From: Candidatus Methylomirabilota bacterium
GTDB taxonomy: Bacteria; Methylomirabilota; Methylomirabilia; Rokubacteriales; CSP1-6
Assembly: GCA_035764725.1 (NCBI GenBank)
Contig: DASTYT010000052.1
Coordinates: 62,001 to 126,000 of the forward strand
Direction: 5' to 3'
Length of the DNA: 64,000 nt
The notes under the pieces were generated by a model that saw nothing but the letters and a program-made list of their open reading frames with translations, was not told where the DNA came from and searched no databases. A program made the translations under genes and the position numbers. Below are positions 54,322 through 63,105 of this stretch, piece after piece (the stretch's first letter is position 1; each line of letters starts with the position of its first letter).

Positions 54322-54349
54322 TGGACACGAAAATCGCGTTTGTTATAAT
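54322..54349 (+). promoter_or_regulatory. near-consensus promoter of the poly-acidic protein gene
   Basis: TGGACA (54322-54327), a 16-base spacer and a perfect TATAAT (54344-54349) face right. The start of transcription should be near 54356 with a leader of about 70 bases. On the other strand the same AT-rich patch reads TATAAC and could serve the tRNA. Confidence 0.7.
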
Positions 54350-54424
54350 CCCGCCGAACGGAGTCCAACAGTAGCGACTCTCATCTCTCAAGTCAAGCAC
54401 GGCAGGCGTCTGGAGGGACCATTC

Positions 54425-54691
54425 ATGGCATGGCTCGGTACTCGGCCATGGACTGCGGAGCAAGACGAGCGTATCTACGCCCGCCAGGAAGACGAAGAAG
54501 AAGACGACGACGTCGAGGACGAGGATGACGACGACCTCGACGACGAGGATGACGACGACGATCTCGACGACGACGACTTCGACGACGATCTCGACGAGGA
54601 CGACGACGACCTCGACGACGAGGATGACGACGACGAGGACGACGACGACCTCGACGACGACGAGGATGACGAGGACGACGAGGACGAGTAG
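54425..54691 (+). CDS. poly-aspartate/glutamate protein
   Basis: This is an 88-residue protein. After 21 ordinary residues with two Trp (MAWLGTRPWTAEQ), the remaining 67 contain 60 Asp or Glu, broken only by single Leu, Val or Phe at near-regular intervals. It must be intrinsically disordered and strongly negative. It may bind cations or basic proteins or RNA-binding surfaces, or act as a charge mimic of nucleic acid. A good ribosome site (GGAGGG, 7 bases before ATG) and a near-consensus promoter argue that it is a real, well-expressed gene, not a repeat artefact. The function is unknown. Confidence 0.65.
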   Translation: MAWLGTRPWTAEQDERIYARQEDEEEDDDVEDEDDDDLDDEDDDDDLDDDDFDDDLDEDDDDLDDEDDDDEDDDDLDDDEDDEDDEDE

Positions 54692-54738
54692 CGAACGGGC
54701 AATAGCTGCGTAATCCCCTTCAACGCGGAGGGCATCAC

Positions 54739-55446
54739 ATGGCACTCATGTCCGAAGCTGGCTGGCTCTTCCTCCTACGCTGGATCCATTTCCTCTCCGG
54801 CATCACCTGGATCGGGCTGCTCTACTACTTCAACTTCGTCCAGACGCCGTTCTTCGCGGAGACGGAGGCGCCGGTGCGGACGGGGGCGCAGCAGAAGCTC
54901 CTGCCGCGCGCGATGTGGTGGTTCCGGTGGGGCGCGATGATCACGTTCATCAGCGGCTGGCTCTACCTCCTGCACTGGTGGATCGGCAAGGTCGGCTTCG
55001 CGGCGGGCGTGGGGGCGTGGGCGATCCTCCTCGGCGGCCTCCTCGGCTCCATCATGTGGGCCAACGTGTGGTTCATCATCCACCCCAAGCAGAAGATCGT
55101 GATCCAGAACGCGCTCGACGTCGGGGCCGGGAAGCCGGCGAATCCCGCCGCGGCGCCCGCGGGGGCGCGGGCGGGGCTGGCGTCCCGTACGAACACGATG
55201 CTCTCGATCCCCATGCTGTTCTTCATGGGAGCGGCCAGCCATCTCCAGACGCTCGGCATGCCGCGCTCGGGCGTGGTGTTCTGGGTCGGCGCGGTCATCG
55301 TCATGCTGCTGGTGGAGATCAACTGCCTCAAGGGCACGCCGGGCAAGGGCGCCGCGAAGCCCCTCGCCACCGTGTCCGGCACGCTGTGGGCGGGCTTCAT
55401 CCTCGCCGCGGTCTTCTACCTCTGGTTCGAGGTCATGCGCGGGTAG
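54739..55446 (+). CDS. PuuD-like (DUF989) membrane protein
   Basis: This is a 235-residue inner-membrane protein with six or seven helices. The first helix RWIHFLSGITWIGLLYYFNF and the His-containing helices that follow match the membrane domain of PuuD-type urate hydroxylases, where His residues are proposed to bind haem or metal. Full PuuD carries a C-terminal cytochrome c domain, absent here; a separate lipoprotein cytochrome c gene converges on this one. GGAGGG precedes ATG 54739. It follows the poly-acidic gene by 47 bases and may share its promoter. Activity on urate is not proven. Confidence 0.7.
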   Translation: MALMSEAGWLFLLRWIHFLSGITWIGLLYYFNFVQTPFFAETEAPVRTGAQQKLLPRAMWWFRWGAMITFISGWLYLLHWWIGKVGFAAGVGAWAILLGGLLGSIMWANVWFIIHPKQKIVIQNALDVGAGKPANPAAAPAGARAGLASRTNTMLSIPMLFFMGAASHLQTLGMPRSGVVFWVGAVIVMLLVEINCLKGTPGKGAAKPLATVSGTLWAGFILAAVFYLWFEVMRG

Positions 55447-55474
55447 CCAATCCCGCCGCCTCATCGCGTCACCC

Positions 55475-55507
55475 GACGCCGGACGGAACAGCCTTCCGTC
55501 CGGCGTC
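55475..55507. terminator. bidirectional terminator hairpin
   Basis: A perfect 14-bp stem (GACGCCGGACGGAA with its complement) and a 5-base loop lie in the short gap between the convergent PuuD-like and cytochrome c genes. It is the longest perfect hairpin in the window outside genes. Confidence 0.75.
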
Positions 55508-55511
55508 ATGG

Positions 55512-55907
55512 TCACTGGAGATACGCCGCGAGGTCGGCCACGTTCTGGGCGAGATCGGGCCGCGGCGGCATGACCTTGGTGGGGCGCTTCGGCGTGTAGC
55601 CGGCAGGATACTCCCCGCGCACCACGCGCGCCTCGACCAATGCGCGCGACGCGCCCTTGACCGCGGGGCCGATCGGCCCGTCCTTCGTGGGGTCGGGATT
55701 GTGGCAGGCAATGCACTGCCCCAGCCAGACCTGCTTGCCCTTGTCGGCGGAGCCGACGGTGCCGATGACCGAGCTCGCGGGCGCGGAGGAGCTCGCGGGG
55801 GCGGGGGCGCTTTCCTTCTTCTCGGGAGGCGGCGTCGGCTGATCCCCGCAGCCGGCGAGGAGCAGCGCGAGAGCGACCGCCGTGCGCGCGCCGCCGCCGC
55901 CGCTCAC
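55512..55907 (-). CDS. lipoprotein cytochrome c
   Basis: This is a 131-residue protein. A short signal ends in the lipobox LLAGC (Cys near residue 20), then a linker rich in Pro, Ala and Ser, and a cytochrome c domain with the haem motif CIACH near residue 65 and a possible ligand Met in KVMPPRPD. It should be lipid-anchored in the periplasm and carry electrons. Its GTG overlaps the DUF3501 stop (GTGA), so it is the last gene of the PerR-rubrerythrin operon. Confidence 0.83.
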   Translation of the reverse strand: MSGGGGARTAVALALLLAGCGDQPTPPPEKKESAPAPASSSAPASSVIGTVGSADKGKQVWLGQCIACHNPDPTKDGPIGPAVKGASRALVEARVVRGEYPAGYTPKRPTKVMPPRPDLAQNVADLAAYLQ

Positions 55908-56491
55908 CCGGCGAGGTCCTGGGCGAGCGCGGCGATGACCTCGGGCTCGAGGCGGGTGCGCGCCCGCTCCGCGGGATGCTCGACGACCAGGTATACCTCG
56001 GACTTCGGGAACGCGCGGACCGCTTCCGGAGAGAAGCGGAACCGCACGAAGTGCACGGCGGCGAGCTTGCCCTTCTCCTCGTCGGAGTGGCCGGCCTCGA
56101 ACTGGCCGGGCACCGCGAACTCACGGCCGATCTGCAGCCACACGCATTGGCCGCGGTCGATGCCGGCCAGGCGGTCCAGGGTCGGCTTGATCCGCGCCAT
56201 GTCCTCGACCTCGATGAACATCGTGGCGGACAGCTCGCTCGGCTCGGGCAGGAGCGCGTTGTAGACGTCGATCTCCTCCTGCACCTTGTCCTCGGCGGCG
56301 ATCCGCTCGGCGCGGCACATCTCCTGGATCTGGAAGAGCACGGTCTCGCGATTCTCGAAGACGAAGGAGAGGTAACGGCCGACGCCGACGCGGCGGCGGC
56401 GCTTGACCTCGATGATCCGGGCGCGGCGCGCCTCCCGGACCTTCTCGTACTCGAAGAAGTTGACGACGTCGGCGAGGCGAATCTTGTCCAT
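55904..56491 (-). CDS. DUF3501 family protein
   Basis: This is a 195-residue protein of DUF3501, a family of unknown function that typically accompanies rubrerythrin and a CCG-type Fe-S protein. It starts MDKIRLADVVNFFEYEKVRE; a basic segment VKRRRRVGVGRYLSFVFENR follows, then LFQIQEMCRAERI with the only Cys. No membrane segment is present. ATG 56491 lies 7 bases after the Fe-S gene stop; an upstream start would overlap that gene by 29 bases. It may help the Fe-S protein or rubrerythrin in peroxide reduction. Confidence 0.85.
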   Translation of the reverse strand: MDKIRLADVVNFFEYEKVREARRARIIEVKRRRRVGVGRYLSFVFENRETVLFQIQEMCRAERIAAEDKVQEEIDVYNALLPEPSELSATMFIEVEDMARIKPTLDRLAGIDRGQCVWLQIGREFAVPGQFEAGHSDEEKGKLAAVHFVRFRFSPEAVRAFPKSEVYLVVEHPAERARTRLEPEVIAALAQDLAG

Positions 56492-56498
56492 GGTGTGC

Positions 56499-57785
56499 TC
56501 AGGCGTCACCGTCGACGGGAAGCCCATAGGCGTCGGCGAGGATGCGGATCGGGTGCTGCGCGGAGCGCCCAGTACCCTGGTTGATCTGGAGCGCGGCGAG
56601 CGGACAGTCGGTGGCGACCCGATCGGGCGCCGCCGCCTCGATCTCCTTGAACAACGGCTCCGCGACCTTCATCGAGAGCTCGAAGAACTCCTTCTTGATG
56701 CCCCAGGTGCCGTCCACCGCGGAGCACCGCTCGATGGTCTCGACGGCGGCGCCGGTGAGCCGCAACACGTCCGCCGAGCGCGTGCCCATGTTCTGCGCCT
56801 TGAGGTGACAGGGCAGCTGATAGGCGATCTTGCCGGGGGCGTTCGGGAAGCGTGTGTCGAGCCGCCCCTCGGCGTGGAGCCCGGCCAGGTACTCGAAGAG
56901 GTCACGCGTGCTCCGCGCCACGAGGTTGGCGTCCTCGGAGCCGTCGAGCCACGGGTACTCCTGCTTGAGCATGTACGAGCAGGTCGGTCCCGGCACCACG
57001 ATCTCGCGGCCCTCGCGCACCGCGCGCGCCAGGGAGGCGACGTTGTCGGCGATGAGGGCCTTGGCCTCCTTCATCGCCCCACCGTCGAGATACGGCATGC
57101 CACAGCAGCGCTGCGCGGGCACGGTGACGTCGACGCCGTTCTTTTCGAGCACCGCGACGGCGGCCTTGCCGGTGGCGGGATCGTTGTACTCCACCGAGCA
57201 TGTGGCGAAGAGGGCCACGCGCTTGTCGGCGGCGGGCGCGCCCGCCGCGGAAGCCGGCCGCTTCCGCTGATCGAACCAGCGCGAGAAGGTCTCGCGGTGA
57301 AAGAGCGGGAGCTTCCGGTCCCGGTGGATGCCCACCACCGCCTGCATCAGCGCGCGATTGGGCGGGAACGCGTTCATCCAGTTCGAGAGCGGCGCGGTCA
57401 TGCTGCCGAGCCGTCCCACCAGCCCCGTGCTGCCGAGGAAGCGGTCCTGCAGGGTCACGCCCCGCGCCCGCGCCTCGGCCGAGCGCGCACGCAGCATCAG
57501 GCGGGGGAAGTCGACCTGCCAGCGGTGCGGCGGCGTGTACGGGCAGTGGTTGTAGCAGAGCTTGCACTGATAGCACAGGTCGACGACTTCCTTGACGTCC
57601 GCGGCGGGGAGCTTGTCCACGTCGCCGTCCACCGTGTCGACGTCGAGCCGGTCGAACATCACCTTGAACGACGGGCAGAGCGGCAGGCAGCGCCGGCAGC
57701 CCGCACAGATGTCGTAGACGCGGCGCAGCTCCTTGTCGACGCTGGCTTGCTTCCAGAACTCGGCTTGTCGGATGTCGAGGGTCAT
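56499..57785 (-). CDS. CCG-domain Fe-S oxidoreductase (GlpC/HdrD-like)
   Basis: This is a 428-residue protein. Two [4Fe-4S] motifs lie near the N-terminus: CAGCRRCLPLC (Cys27, 30, 33, 37) and CYQCKLCYNHC (Cys71, 74, 77, 81). Two CCG-type domains follow, with QRCCGMPYLDGG and the degenerate CHLKAQN. This is the architecture of glycolate oxidase GlcF, GlpC and heterodisulfide reductase HdrD. Next to rubrerythrin it probably relays electrons from the quinone pool or a soluble donor. It lies 59 bases after the rubrerythrin gene; the start at ATG 57785 begins the conserved part. Confidence 0.87.
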   Translation of the reverse strand: MTLDIRQAEFWKQASVDKELRRVYDICAGCRRCLPLCPSFKVMFDRLDVDTVDGDVDKLPAADVKEVVDLCYQCKLCYNHCPYTPPHRWQVDFPRLMLRARSAEARARGVTLQDRFLGSTGLVGRLGSMTAPLSNWMNAFPPNRALMQAVVGIHRDRKLPLFHRETFSRWFDQRKRPASAAGAPAADKRVALFATCSVEYNDPATGKAAVAVLEKNGVDVTVPAQRCCGMPYLDGGAMKEAKALIADNVASLARAVREGREIVVPGPTCSYMLKQEYPWLDGSEDANLVARSTRDLFEYLAGLHAEGRLDTRFPNAPGKIAYQLPCHLKAQNMGTRSADVLRLTGAAVETIERCSAVDGTWGIKKEFFELSMKVAEPLFKEIEAAAPDRVATDCPLAALQINQGTGRSAQHPIRILADAYGLPVDGDA

Positions 57786-57844
57786 GGGTCGGCGCGCCGG
57801 CCCGATCGAGCGCGACCGGGCCGGCGTCCAGGCTCTTCGGGAAG

Positions 57845-58294
57845 CTAGATGGCGTCCGCGGGATCCTTGCCCGCCACCTGCGTGAGGCCCTTGCTGAAGC
57901 GGCCGGCGTGCGACTTCTCGGCCTTGGCCAGGGTCTCGAACCACTCGGCCAGCTCGGCGAAGCCCTCGTCACGTGCGGTCTTGGCCATGCCGGGATACAT
58001 CTGGGTGTACTCGTACGTCTCGCCGGCGACGGCGGCCTTGAGGTTCTTCTCGGTCTTGCCGATGGGCTCGCCCGTCGCCGGATCACCCACTTCCTTCAGA
58101 AAGTCGAGGTGCCCGAACGCGTGGCCAGTCTCGGCATCGGCGGTGTCCTTGAAGAGACCGGCAACGTCGGGGAAGCCCTCGATGTCGGCCACTCGGGCGA
58201 AGTAGAGATAGCGGCGGTTCGCCTGCGACTCGCCCGCGAACGCTTCCTTGAGATTCTCGAAGCTCTTGCTTCCCTTCAGGCTCTTCCCGGCCAT
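57845..58294 (-). CDS. rubrerythrin (diiron domain only)
   Basis: This is a 149-residue four-helix protein. Its diiron ligands are in [39 protein letters not shown] and [12 protein letters not shown]. The C-terminal rubredoxin domain of classic rubrerythrin is missing, so electrons must come from another protein, perhaps the Fe-S oxidoreductase or cytochrome c of the same operon. It reduces H2O2. GGAGGAT precedes ATG 58294. The gene starts 43 bases after the PerR-like regulator. Confidence 0.9.
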   Translation of the reverse strand: MAGKSLKGSKSFENLKEAFAGESQANRRYLYFARVADIEGFPDVAGLFKDTADAETGHAFGHLDFLKEVGDPATGEPIGKTEKNLKAAVAGETYEYTQMYPGMAKTARDEGFAELAEWFETLAKAEKSHAGRFSKGLTQVAGKDPADAI

Positions 58295-58337
58295 GAGATC
58301 CTCCTCTCCTCCCGCGGGACGCGCCCGCGTGGATGGG

Positions 58338-58844
58338 TCAGGGTGAACGACGGGGCCGCCCGGCGCGAGGGCGGCCCGGCTCGCGGCGTCCGGCGCCGGA
58401 CCGGCACGCGGGACAGCGGCCAAAGAACTCGATACGCTGATGGGTGATGGTGAGGCCGTGGGCCGACTCCACCCGCGCCGACACCGCCCGGGTCTGGGGC
58501 TCGCAGAGCGGACCCTCGACGTCGAGGATGCGTCCGCAGCCGACGCACGTGAAGTGGTGGTGCCGGCCGAGATTGCCGTCGAACCGCGCGTGCGGCCCGG
58601 GCAGCTCCTGCACCAGCCCCTCCTCGACGAGAAGCCGGAGGTTGCGGTAGACGGTGCCGAGGCTCACGCGGGGCAGGCGCCGGCGCACCATCCGGTGCAC
58701 CCATTCGGCGGTGGGATGCGACCCCGTCCCCCGCACCACCTCGAGCACCACGCGGCGCGGACCGGTGAGGCGCAGCCCCCGCTCGCGCAGCGCGCTCGCC
58801 GAGGCTTCGGGAGCGGGCGCGGCATTTCTAGGAATGATTCTCAT
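58338..58844 (-). CDS. Fur-family peroxide regulator, PerR-like
   Basis: This is a 168-residue Fur-family repressor. The winged helix is at about 17-80 (RVSLGTVYRNLRLLVEEGLV). Two CxxC pairs (Cys100/103 and Cys144/147) hold structural zinc. His43, the HHH cluster at 95-97 and Asp108 in RILDVE fit the PerR metal site, where Asp instead of Glu marks PerR rather than Fur. It should sense peroxide through iron-catalysed His oxidation. A Fur-type palindrome covers its ATG, so it is probably autoregulated along with the rubrerythrin operon. A basic tail ends the protein. Confidence 0.87.
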   Translation of the reverse strand: MRIIPRNAAPAPEASASALRERGLRLTGPRRVVLEVVRGTGSHPTAEWVHRMVRRRLPRVSLGTVYRNLRLLVEEGLVQELPGPHARFDGNLGRHHHFTCVGCGRILDVEGPLCEPQTRAVSARVESAHGLTITHQRIEFFGRCPACRSGAGRREPGRPRAGRPRRSP

Positions 58845-58848
58845 TTCC
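58831..58848. promoter_or_regulatory. Fur/PerR-box-like palindrome over the perR-like start codon
   Basis: GGAATGATTCTCATTTCC contains AATGA-N3-TCATT and matches the core of the Fur box (AATGATAATCATT) at 12 of 13 positions. It overlaps the ATG at 58844, so binding would block initiation of transcription or elongation close to the start. Confidence 0.55.
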
Positions 58849-58978
58849 GCGGCCAGCCTACCCGCGCCGGCGCGGCCTGTCAAGGCCGGACGCGGCGAGG
58901 CCGGCGCGGGCGACGACGCGCGGTTGCTCCCCCCTCGGACCATCCTGTAGACTCAACACCTCAGGAGGACCTGTCCGA

Positions 58979-61789
58979 ATGCCTCAGCCGTCTTGGCTCC
59001 GCATCGAGGGAGCCCGGCAGAACAATCTCAAGAACGTCTCGCTCGCCATCCCCCACGACAAGGTCACGGTGATCACGGGGGTGTCAGGATCGGGCAAATC
59101 GTCCCTCGCGTTCGACACGCTCTTCGCCGAGGGGCAATGGCGGTACGTGGAATCCCTCTCGACGTACGCCCGCATGTTCCTCGAGCGGGTGGATCGCCCG
59201 GACGTCGACCGCATCGAGCACGTGCGGCCCGCCATCGCGCTCGAGCAGAAAAACCCCGTGCGCACCGCCCGGTCCACCGCCGGAACCGCCACCGAGCTCT
59301 ACGACTACCTCCGGCTGCTGTTCGGCCGCATCGGTCGCGTGCACTGCTCGGAGTGCGGCGAGGAGGCGCGCAGCGACGCCGCGGAAAGCGTGGCCGAAGC
59401 GCTCGTGCGCGATCACGCGGGCGCGCGCGCCCTCATCTGCTTCCCGCTCGCCGCGCCCGCCGGGCCCGACCCTCGCGCGATCTACGCCGCCCTCCTGCGC
59501 CGAGGCTTCGCCCGGGTGAAGCTGGACGGCGTGCTCCACGAGCTGGCCGACGCGACGGGGCGCCCCGCCGATCTGCCCGCGCCCGCGGCGGGCCAGACCA
59601 TCCTGGTCGTCCTCGACCGGGTCGCGCTCGGCCGCGAGGCCCGGCGTCGCGTGGCGGAGTCGCTGGAGGCCGCGCTCGCCGAAGGTGAGGGCCGGGCCGA
59701 GGTCGACGTACTGGAGCGCGAGGTGATCTCGGTCAGCCGCGAGTATCGCTGCCCGCGCTGCGAGACCCCGCTCACCCGGCCTCAGCCGCTCCTCTTCTCC
59801 TTCAACCATCCCCTCGGCGCCTGTCCCGAGTGCAAGGGCTTCGGCAACATCCTCCGCTACGACGAGAACCTGGTCGTGCCCGACCAGACGCGCAGCCTCG
59901 CCGACGGCGCGGTCGAGCCCTGGACCCATCCCTCCGGCCGCTGGTACCAGAAGCAGCTCCTCAAGGCGGCGAAGAAGCGCGGGGTCGACGTGACCCAGCC
60001 GTACGCGGAGCTGCCCGCCGCCGACCGCGAGTGGGTGTACGCGGGCGCCAACGGCTACACGGGCATCCAGGGCTTCTTCGAGGAAGTGGAGTCGTACCGC
60101 TACAAGCTGCACGTGCGCGTCTTCCTCTCCCGCTACCGGAGCCAGTCGCGCTGCCCCCGCTGCGCGGGGACCCGGCTCAAGCCGGAGGCTCTGTCCGTCC
60201 GCGTGGGCGGGGCCACCATCGCCGAGCTCTGCGACCGCACCGTCGAGGATCTCGCCGCCTTCGTGGACGGGCTCACCCTCACGCCGTTGGAGGGCGCGGT
60301 GGCGCGCGACGTGCTGCGCCTGCTCCGCGCCAAGCTCTCGTTCTTGCTGCGGGTCGGCCTCGGCTACATCGCACTGTCCCGGCAGACGCGCACGCTCTCC
60401 GGCGGTGAGGCGCAGCGGATCAACCTTGCCAATCAGCTCGGCGCCCAGCTCGTGGGGACGCTCTACATCCTCGATGAGCCCTCCATCGGGCTCCACGCGC
60501 GCGACACCGCGCGGCTGGCCGAGCTGTGCGGCGAGCTCGCCGACGCCGGCAACACCGTGGTGATCGTCGAGCACGACCGCTCGTTCATCCAGTCCGCCGA
60601 CTACCTGGTCGAGATGGGCCCGGGCTCGGGCGACCGCGGCGGCAACGTGACCTTCGCGGGCACCCAGGCGGAATTCGCGCGCGACCCGCACTCGCTCACC
60701 GCGCGGTACCTGACCGGGCGCGACGGGATTCCGCTCCCCCTCACCCGCCGCGAGGGCCGCCGTGCCCTCGTAGTCCGGGGAGCGCGGGCGCACAACCTCC
60801 GGGACGTCGTCTTCCGTCTACCGCTCCATACCCTCACGTGCGTCACCGGCGTGTCCGGCTCGGGCAAGTCGACGCTGGTCCACGACACGCTCTACCGGGC
60901 CGTCGCCCGCCACTTCAAGGCCGACTTCAAGGCGCCGGGCGAGCACGACGAGGTCCGCGGGCTCGAATACCTCAAGGGCGTGCGCCTGATCGACCAGGAG
61001 CCCATCGGCCGCACCCCGCGCTCGAACCCCGTCACCTACGTGAAGGTGTTCGACGAGATCCGCAAGCTGTTCGCCGGCCTGCCGCGCGCGCGCACGCTCG
61101 GGCTGACCGCGGGGGCCTTCTCCTTCAACGTGCCCGGGGGGCGCTGCGAGGCCTGCGAGGGCGGCGGCTATCAGAAGCTCGAGATGTACTTCTTCGAGGA
61201 CGTGTACGTGACGTGCCCCGAGTGCGAGGGACGCCGTTACCGCCCCGACGTGCTGCGCGTGACGTACAAGGGGAAGAACATCAGCCAGGTGCTCGAGCTC
61301 ACGGTGGACGAGGCGGTGGAGTTCTTCGGGGCGCACACGGTGCTCGCGCGCCGGCTCAAGCTCCTCCAGGAGGTGGGTCTCGGTTATCTACGCCTCGGCC
61401 AGCCCGCCACCACACTGTCGGGCGGCGAGGCGCAGCGGCTCAAGATCGCCGCCGAGCTGGGGACGCGGCAGACCGCCGATCATCTGTACGTGCTCGACGA
61501 GCCCACCACGGGTCTTCACCTCGACGACGTGAAGAAGCTCCTGCTCGTCCTGAACCGCCTGGTCGACGGTGGCAACACCGTGCTGGTGGTCGAGCATCAC
61601 CTCGACGTGATCAAGACGGCGGACTGGGTGGTGGACCTCGGACCGGAGGGCGGCGCCGCCGGCGGCGCCATCATCGCGGAAGGTACGCCCGAGCAGGTGG
61701 CGCAGGTGGACGGCTCCTACACCGGCAAGTATCTCCGTGAGGCGCTGCCGCGCCCGAACGGGCGGGCCGCCCATGGCCGGACCGGATGA
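58979..61789 (+). CDS. uvrA: excinuclease ABC subunit A
   Basis: This is a 936-residue UvrA, the damage-recognition ATPase of nucleotide excision repair. Two ABC modules: Walker [10 protein letters not shown] (34-42) and a second GVSGSGKST, with signatures LSGGEAQRI and LSGGEAQRL. Zinc-binding CPRC with CPEC 20 residues later, and CEAC with CPEC, are intact. The length equals E. coli UvrA, so the UvrB-binding region is retained. AGGAGG lies 10 bases before ATG 58979. No LexA-type palindrome is seen upstream, so SOS control is not obvious. The stop overlaps the next gene (ATGA). Confidence 0.95.
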   Translation: MPQPSWLRIEGARQNNLKNVSLAIPHDKVTVITGVSGSGKSSLAFDTLFAEGQWRYVESLSTYARMFLERVDRPDVDRIEHVRPAIALEQKNPVRTARSTAGTATELYDYLRLLFGRIGRVHCSECGEEARSDAAESVAEALVRDHAGARALICFPLAAPAGPDPRAIYAALLRRGFARVKLDGVLHELADATGRPADLPAPAAGQTILVVLDRVALGREARRRVAESLEAALAEGEGRAEVDVLEREVISVSREYRCPRCETPLTRPQPLLFSFNHPLGACPECKGFGNILRYDENLVVPDQTRSLADGAVEPWTHPSGRWYQKQLLKAAKKRGVDVTQPYAELPAADREWVYAGANGYTGIQGFFEEVESYRYKLHVRVFLSRYRSQSRCPRCAGTRLKPEALSVRVGGATIAELCDRTVEDLAAFVDGLTLTPLEGAVARDVLRLLRAKLSFLLRVGLGYIALSRQTRTLSGGEAQRINLANQLGAQLVGTLYILDEPSIGLHARDTARLAELCGELADAGNTVVIVEHDRSFIQSADYLVEMGPGSGDRGGNVTFAGTQAEFARDPHSLTARYLTGRDGIPLPLTRREGRRALVVRGARAHNLRDVVFRLPLHTLTCVTGVSGSGKSTLVHDTLYRAVARHFKADFKAPGEHDEVRGLEYLKGVRLIDQEPIGRTPRSNPVTYVKVFDEIRKLFAGLPRARTLGLTAGAFSFNVPGGRCEACEGGGYQKLEMYFFEDVYVTCPECEGRRYRPDVLRVTYKGKNISQVLELTVDEAVEFFGAHTVLARRLKLLQEVGLGYLRLGQPATTLSGGEAQRLKIAAELGTRQTADHLYVLDEPTTGLHLDDVKKLLLVLNRLVDGGNTVLVVEHHLDVIKTADWVVDLGPEGGAAGGAIIAEGTPEQVAQVDGSYTGKYLREALPRPNGRAAHGRTG

Positions 61790-63105
61790 ACTTCCACCAC
61801 CTGCTCGAGGCGGTGGGCATCCTCGCCATCGGGCTTCTCTTCTACTCGTCCGCCTACCCCCGCCTCCTCGGCCCGGCGCGCCGCGAGCGCGGGGCCCGCG
61901 CCCTCCTCCACGGCGTGGCCTTCGGCGCCCTCACCGTCGCGATGATGGCCTCACGCATCGAGATCTCGCCGGGCATCTTCGTCGACGCCCGCGTCGTGCC
62001 CGTCGCGCTCATCGGCTTCTTCGAGGGCACGCCGGCCGCTCTGATCGCGGCCGCGGTGGGGAGCGTCTATCGCGTCTCGATCGGCGGCTCTGGCACGGGC
62101 GCCGGTATCTTCTCGCTCGTGTCGGTCGCCACCGCCGCCGGACTCATCCGGGAGTGGGCGCGCCGCGAGGGCGGGCCGCGCACGCGCCACGCCCTCGCCC
62201 TCGCCGGCGCCACGTACGCCTTGACCGTGCTCGGCTTCGCCCTCATCGGACGCCGGGGCCTCGAGCTGTTCAGCGACATGTGGCTGGCCTACCTGGTGAC
62301 GTGCCTCGTCGGTGTCGCGCTGATGGCGCGCCTGTTCGACGACGTCCCCGAGCAGTTCCGGCTGAGCGCCGAGCGCGCGCGCTTCCGCGCCGTCCTCGAT
62401 GAGGCCACCGACGCCATCCGCATCATCGACTGCGGCACCCAGCGCATCGTGGACGTCAACCGCGCCGACTGCACGCTCTCCGGCCTCACCCGCGATGAGC
62501 TCGTGGGGCGCGACCGGCGGGACTTCTGGCCGGAGGATCCCGAGCGGCGACGGCTCCAGGAGTCGGCGTTCGCGGAGACCTATGCGACCGGATTCACCCA
62601 GACGCTCGGCTCCCCGTTCCGGACGGGCGGGGGCGAGACGATACCCGTGGACACCACCCGCCACGTGGTGCGCTTCCACGATCGCCGCTACGAGATCATC
62701 ATCTGGCGCCCGGCGCGCGAGCGGATGGCAGCGGAGGCGGCCGCACGGGAGACATCCGACCTGCGGGCGGCCACCCTCGTCGCGCGCGCCGCCGCCCACG
62801 AGATCAACAATCCGCTGGCGGTGATCCTCGGCTATCTCCAGCTGCTCGAGGGCCGGTGGCCGCCCGACAGTCGGGAGGCGAAGTGGCACGTGCAGATGGT
62901 CGAGGCGGGAGGGCGGATCCGCGACGCGGTGGGACGGCTCAACCGCCTCATCAAGGTCGAGGCACGGCCCACCGCGGGTGAGTCGCCCGCCATGCTCGAC
63001 TCGGTGAAGTCGAGCCAGCCGGGCGGGACGCCCGCTGCCGCGTCCCCCGCGCCCGCTCCCGCGGCGTCCCCGGCGCCGCCGCCCGCCATCGCACCCGACC
63101 GTTGA
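61786..63105 (+). CDS. 5TMR-LYT/PAS sensor protein with H-box but no ATPase domain
   Basis: This is a 439-residue membrane sensor. Six helices (about 5-180) include SRIEISPGIFVDARVVPVAL and GSVYRVSIGGSGTGAG, typical of the LytS-YhcK 5TM receptor domain. A PAS domain lies at about 195-310, followed by a histidine-kinase dimerisation helix with His338 in AAAHEINNPLAVILGYLQLL. The protein then ends in a Pro/Ala-rich tail with no HATPase domain. It cannot autophosphorylate alone; it may be phosphorylated by another kinase or pair with an ATPase partner. It overlaps uvrA by 4 bases. Confidence 0.85.
   Translation: MNFHHLLEAVGILAIGLLFYSSAYPRLLGPARRERGARALLHGVAFGALTVAMMASRIEISPGIFVDARVVPVALIGFFEGTPAALIAAAVGSVYRVSIGGSGTGAGIFSLVSVATAAGLIREWARREGGPRTRHALALAGATYALTVLGFALIGRRGLELFSDMWLAYLVTCLVGVALMARLFDDVPEQFRLSAERARFRAVLDEATDAIRIIDCGTQRIVDVNRADCTLSGLTRDELVGRDRRDFWPEDPERRRLQESAFAETYATGFTQTLGSPFRTGGGETIPVDTTRHVVRFHDRRYEIIIWRPARERMAAEAAARETSDLRAATLVARAAAHEINNPLAVILGYLQLLEGRWPPDSREAKWHVQMVEAGGRIRDAVGRLNRLIKVEARPTAGESPAMLDSVKSSQPGGTPAAASPAPAPAASPAPPPAIAPDR

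Noticed and set aside
54490..54690. GAC/GAT triplet repeats resembling a simple-sequence or CRISPR-like array
   Set aside because: No spacer/repeat structure; the repeat is explained by an in-frame poly-acidic protein with its own promoter and ribosome site. The antisense poly-Val/Leu frame is a mirror of it.
58900..58978. SOS (LexA) box upstream of uvrA
   Set aside because: No CTGT-N8-ACAG or GAAC-N4-GTTC palindrome is present; TTGCTC-N18-TAGACT is only a weak promoter candidate.
59084..60793. 569-codon open frame opposite uvrA
   Set aside because: uvrA motifs occupy the other strand over the whole length; the antisense product has no recognisable features.
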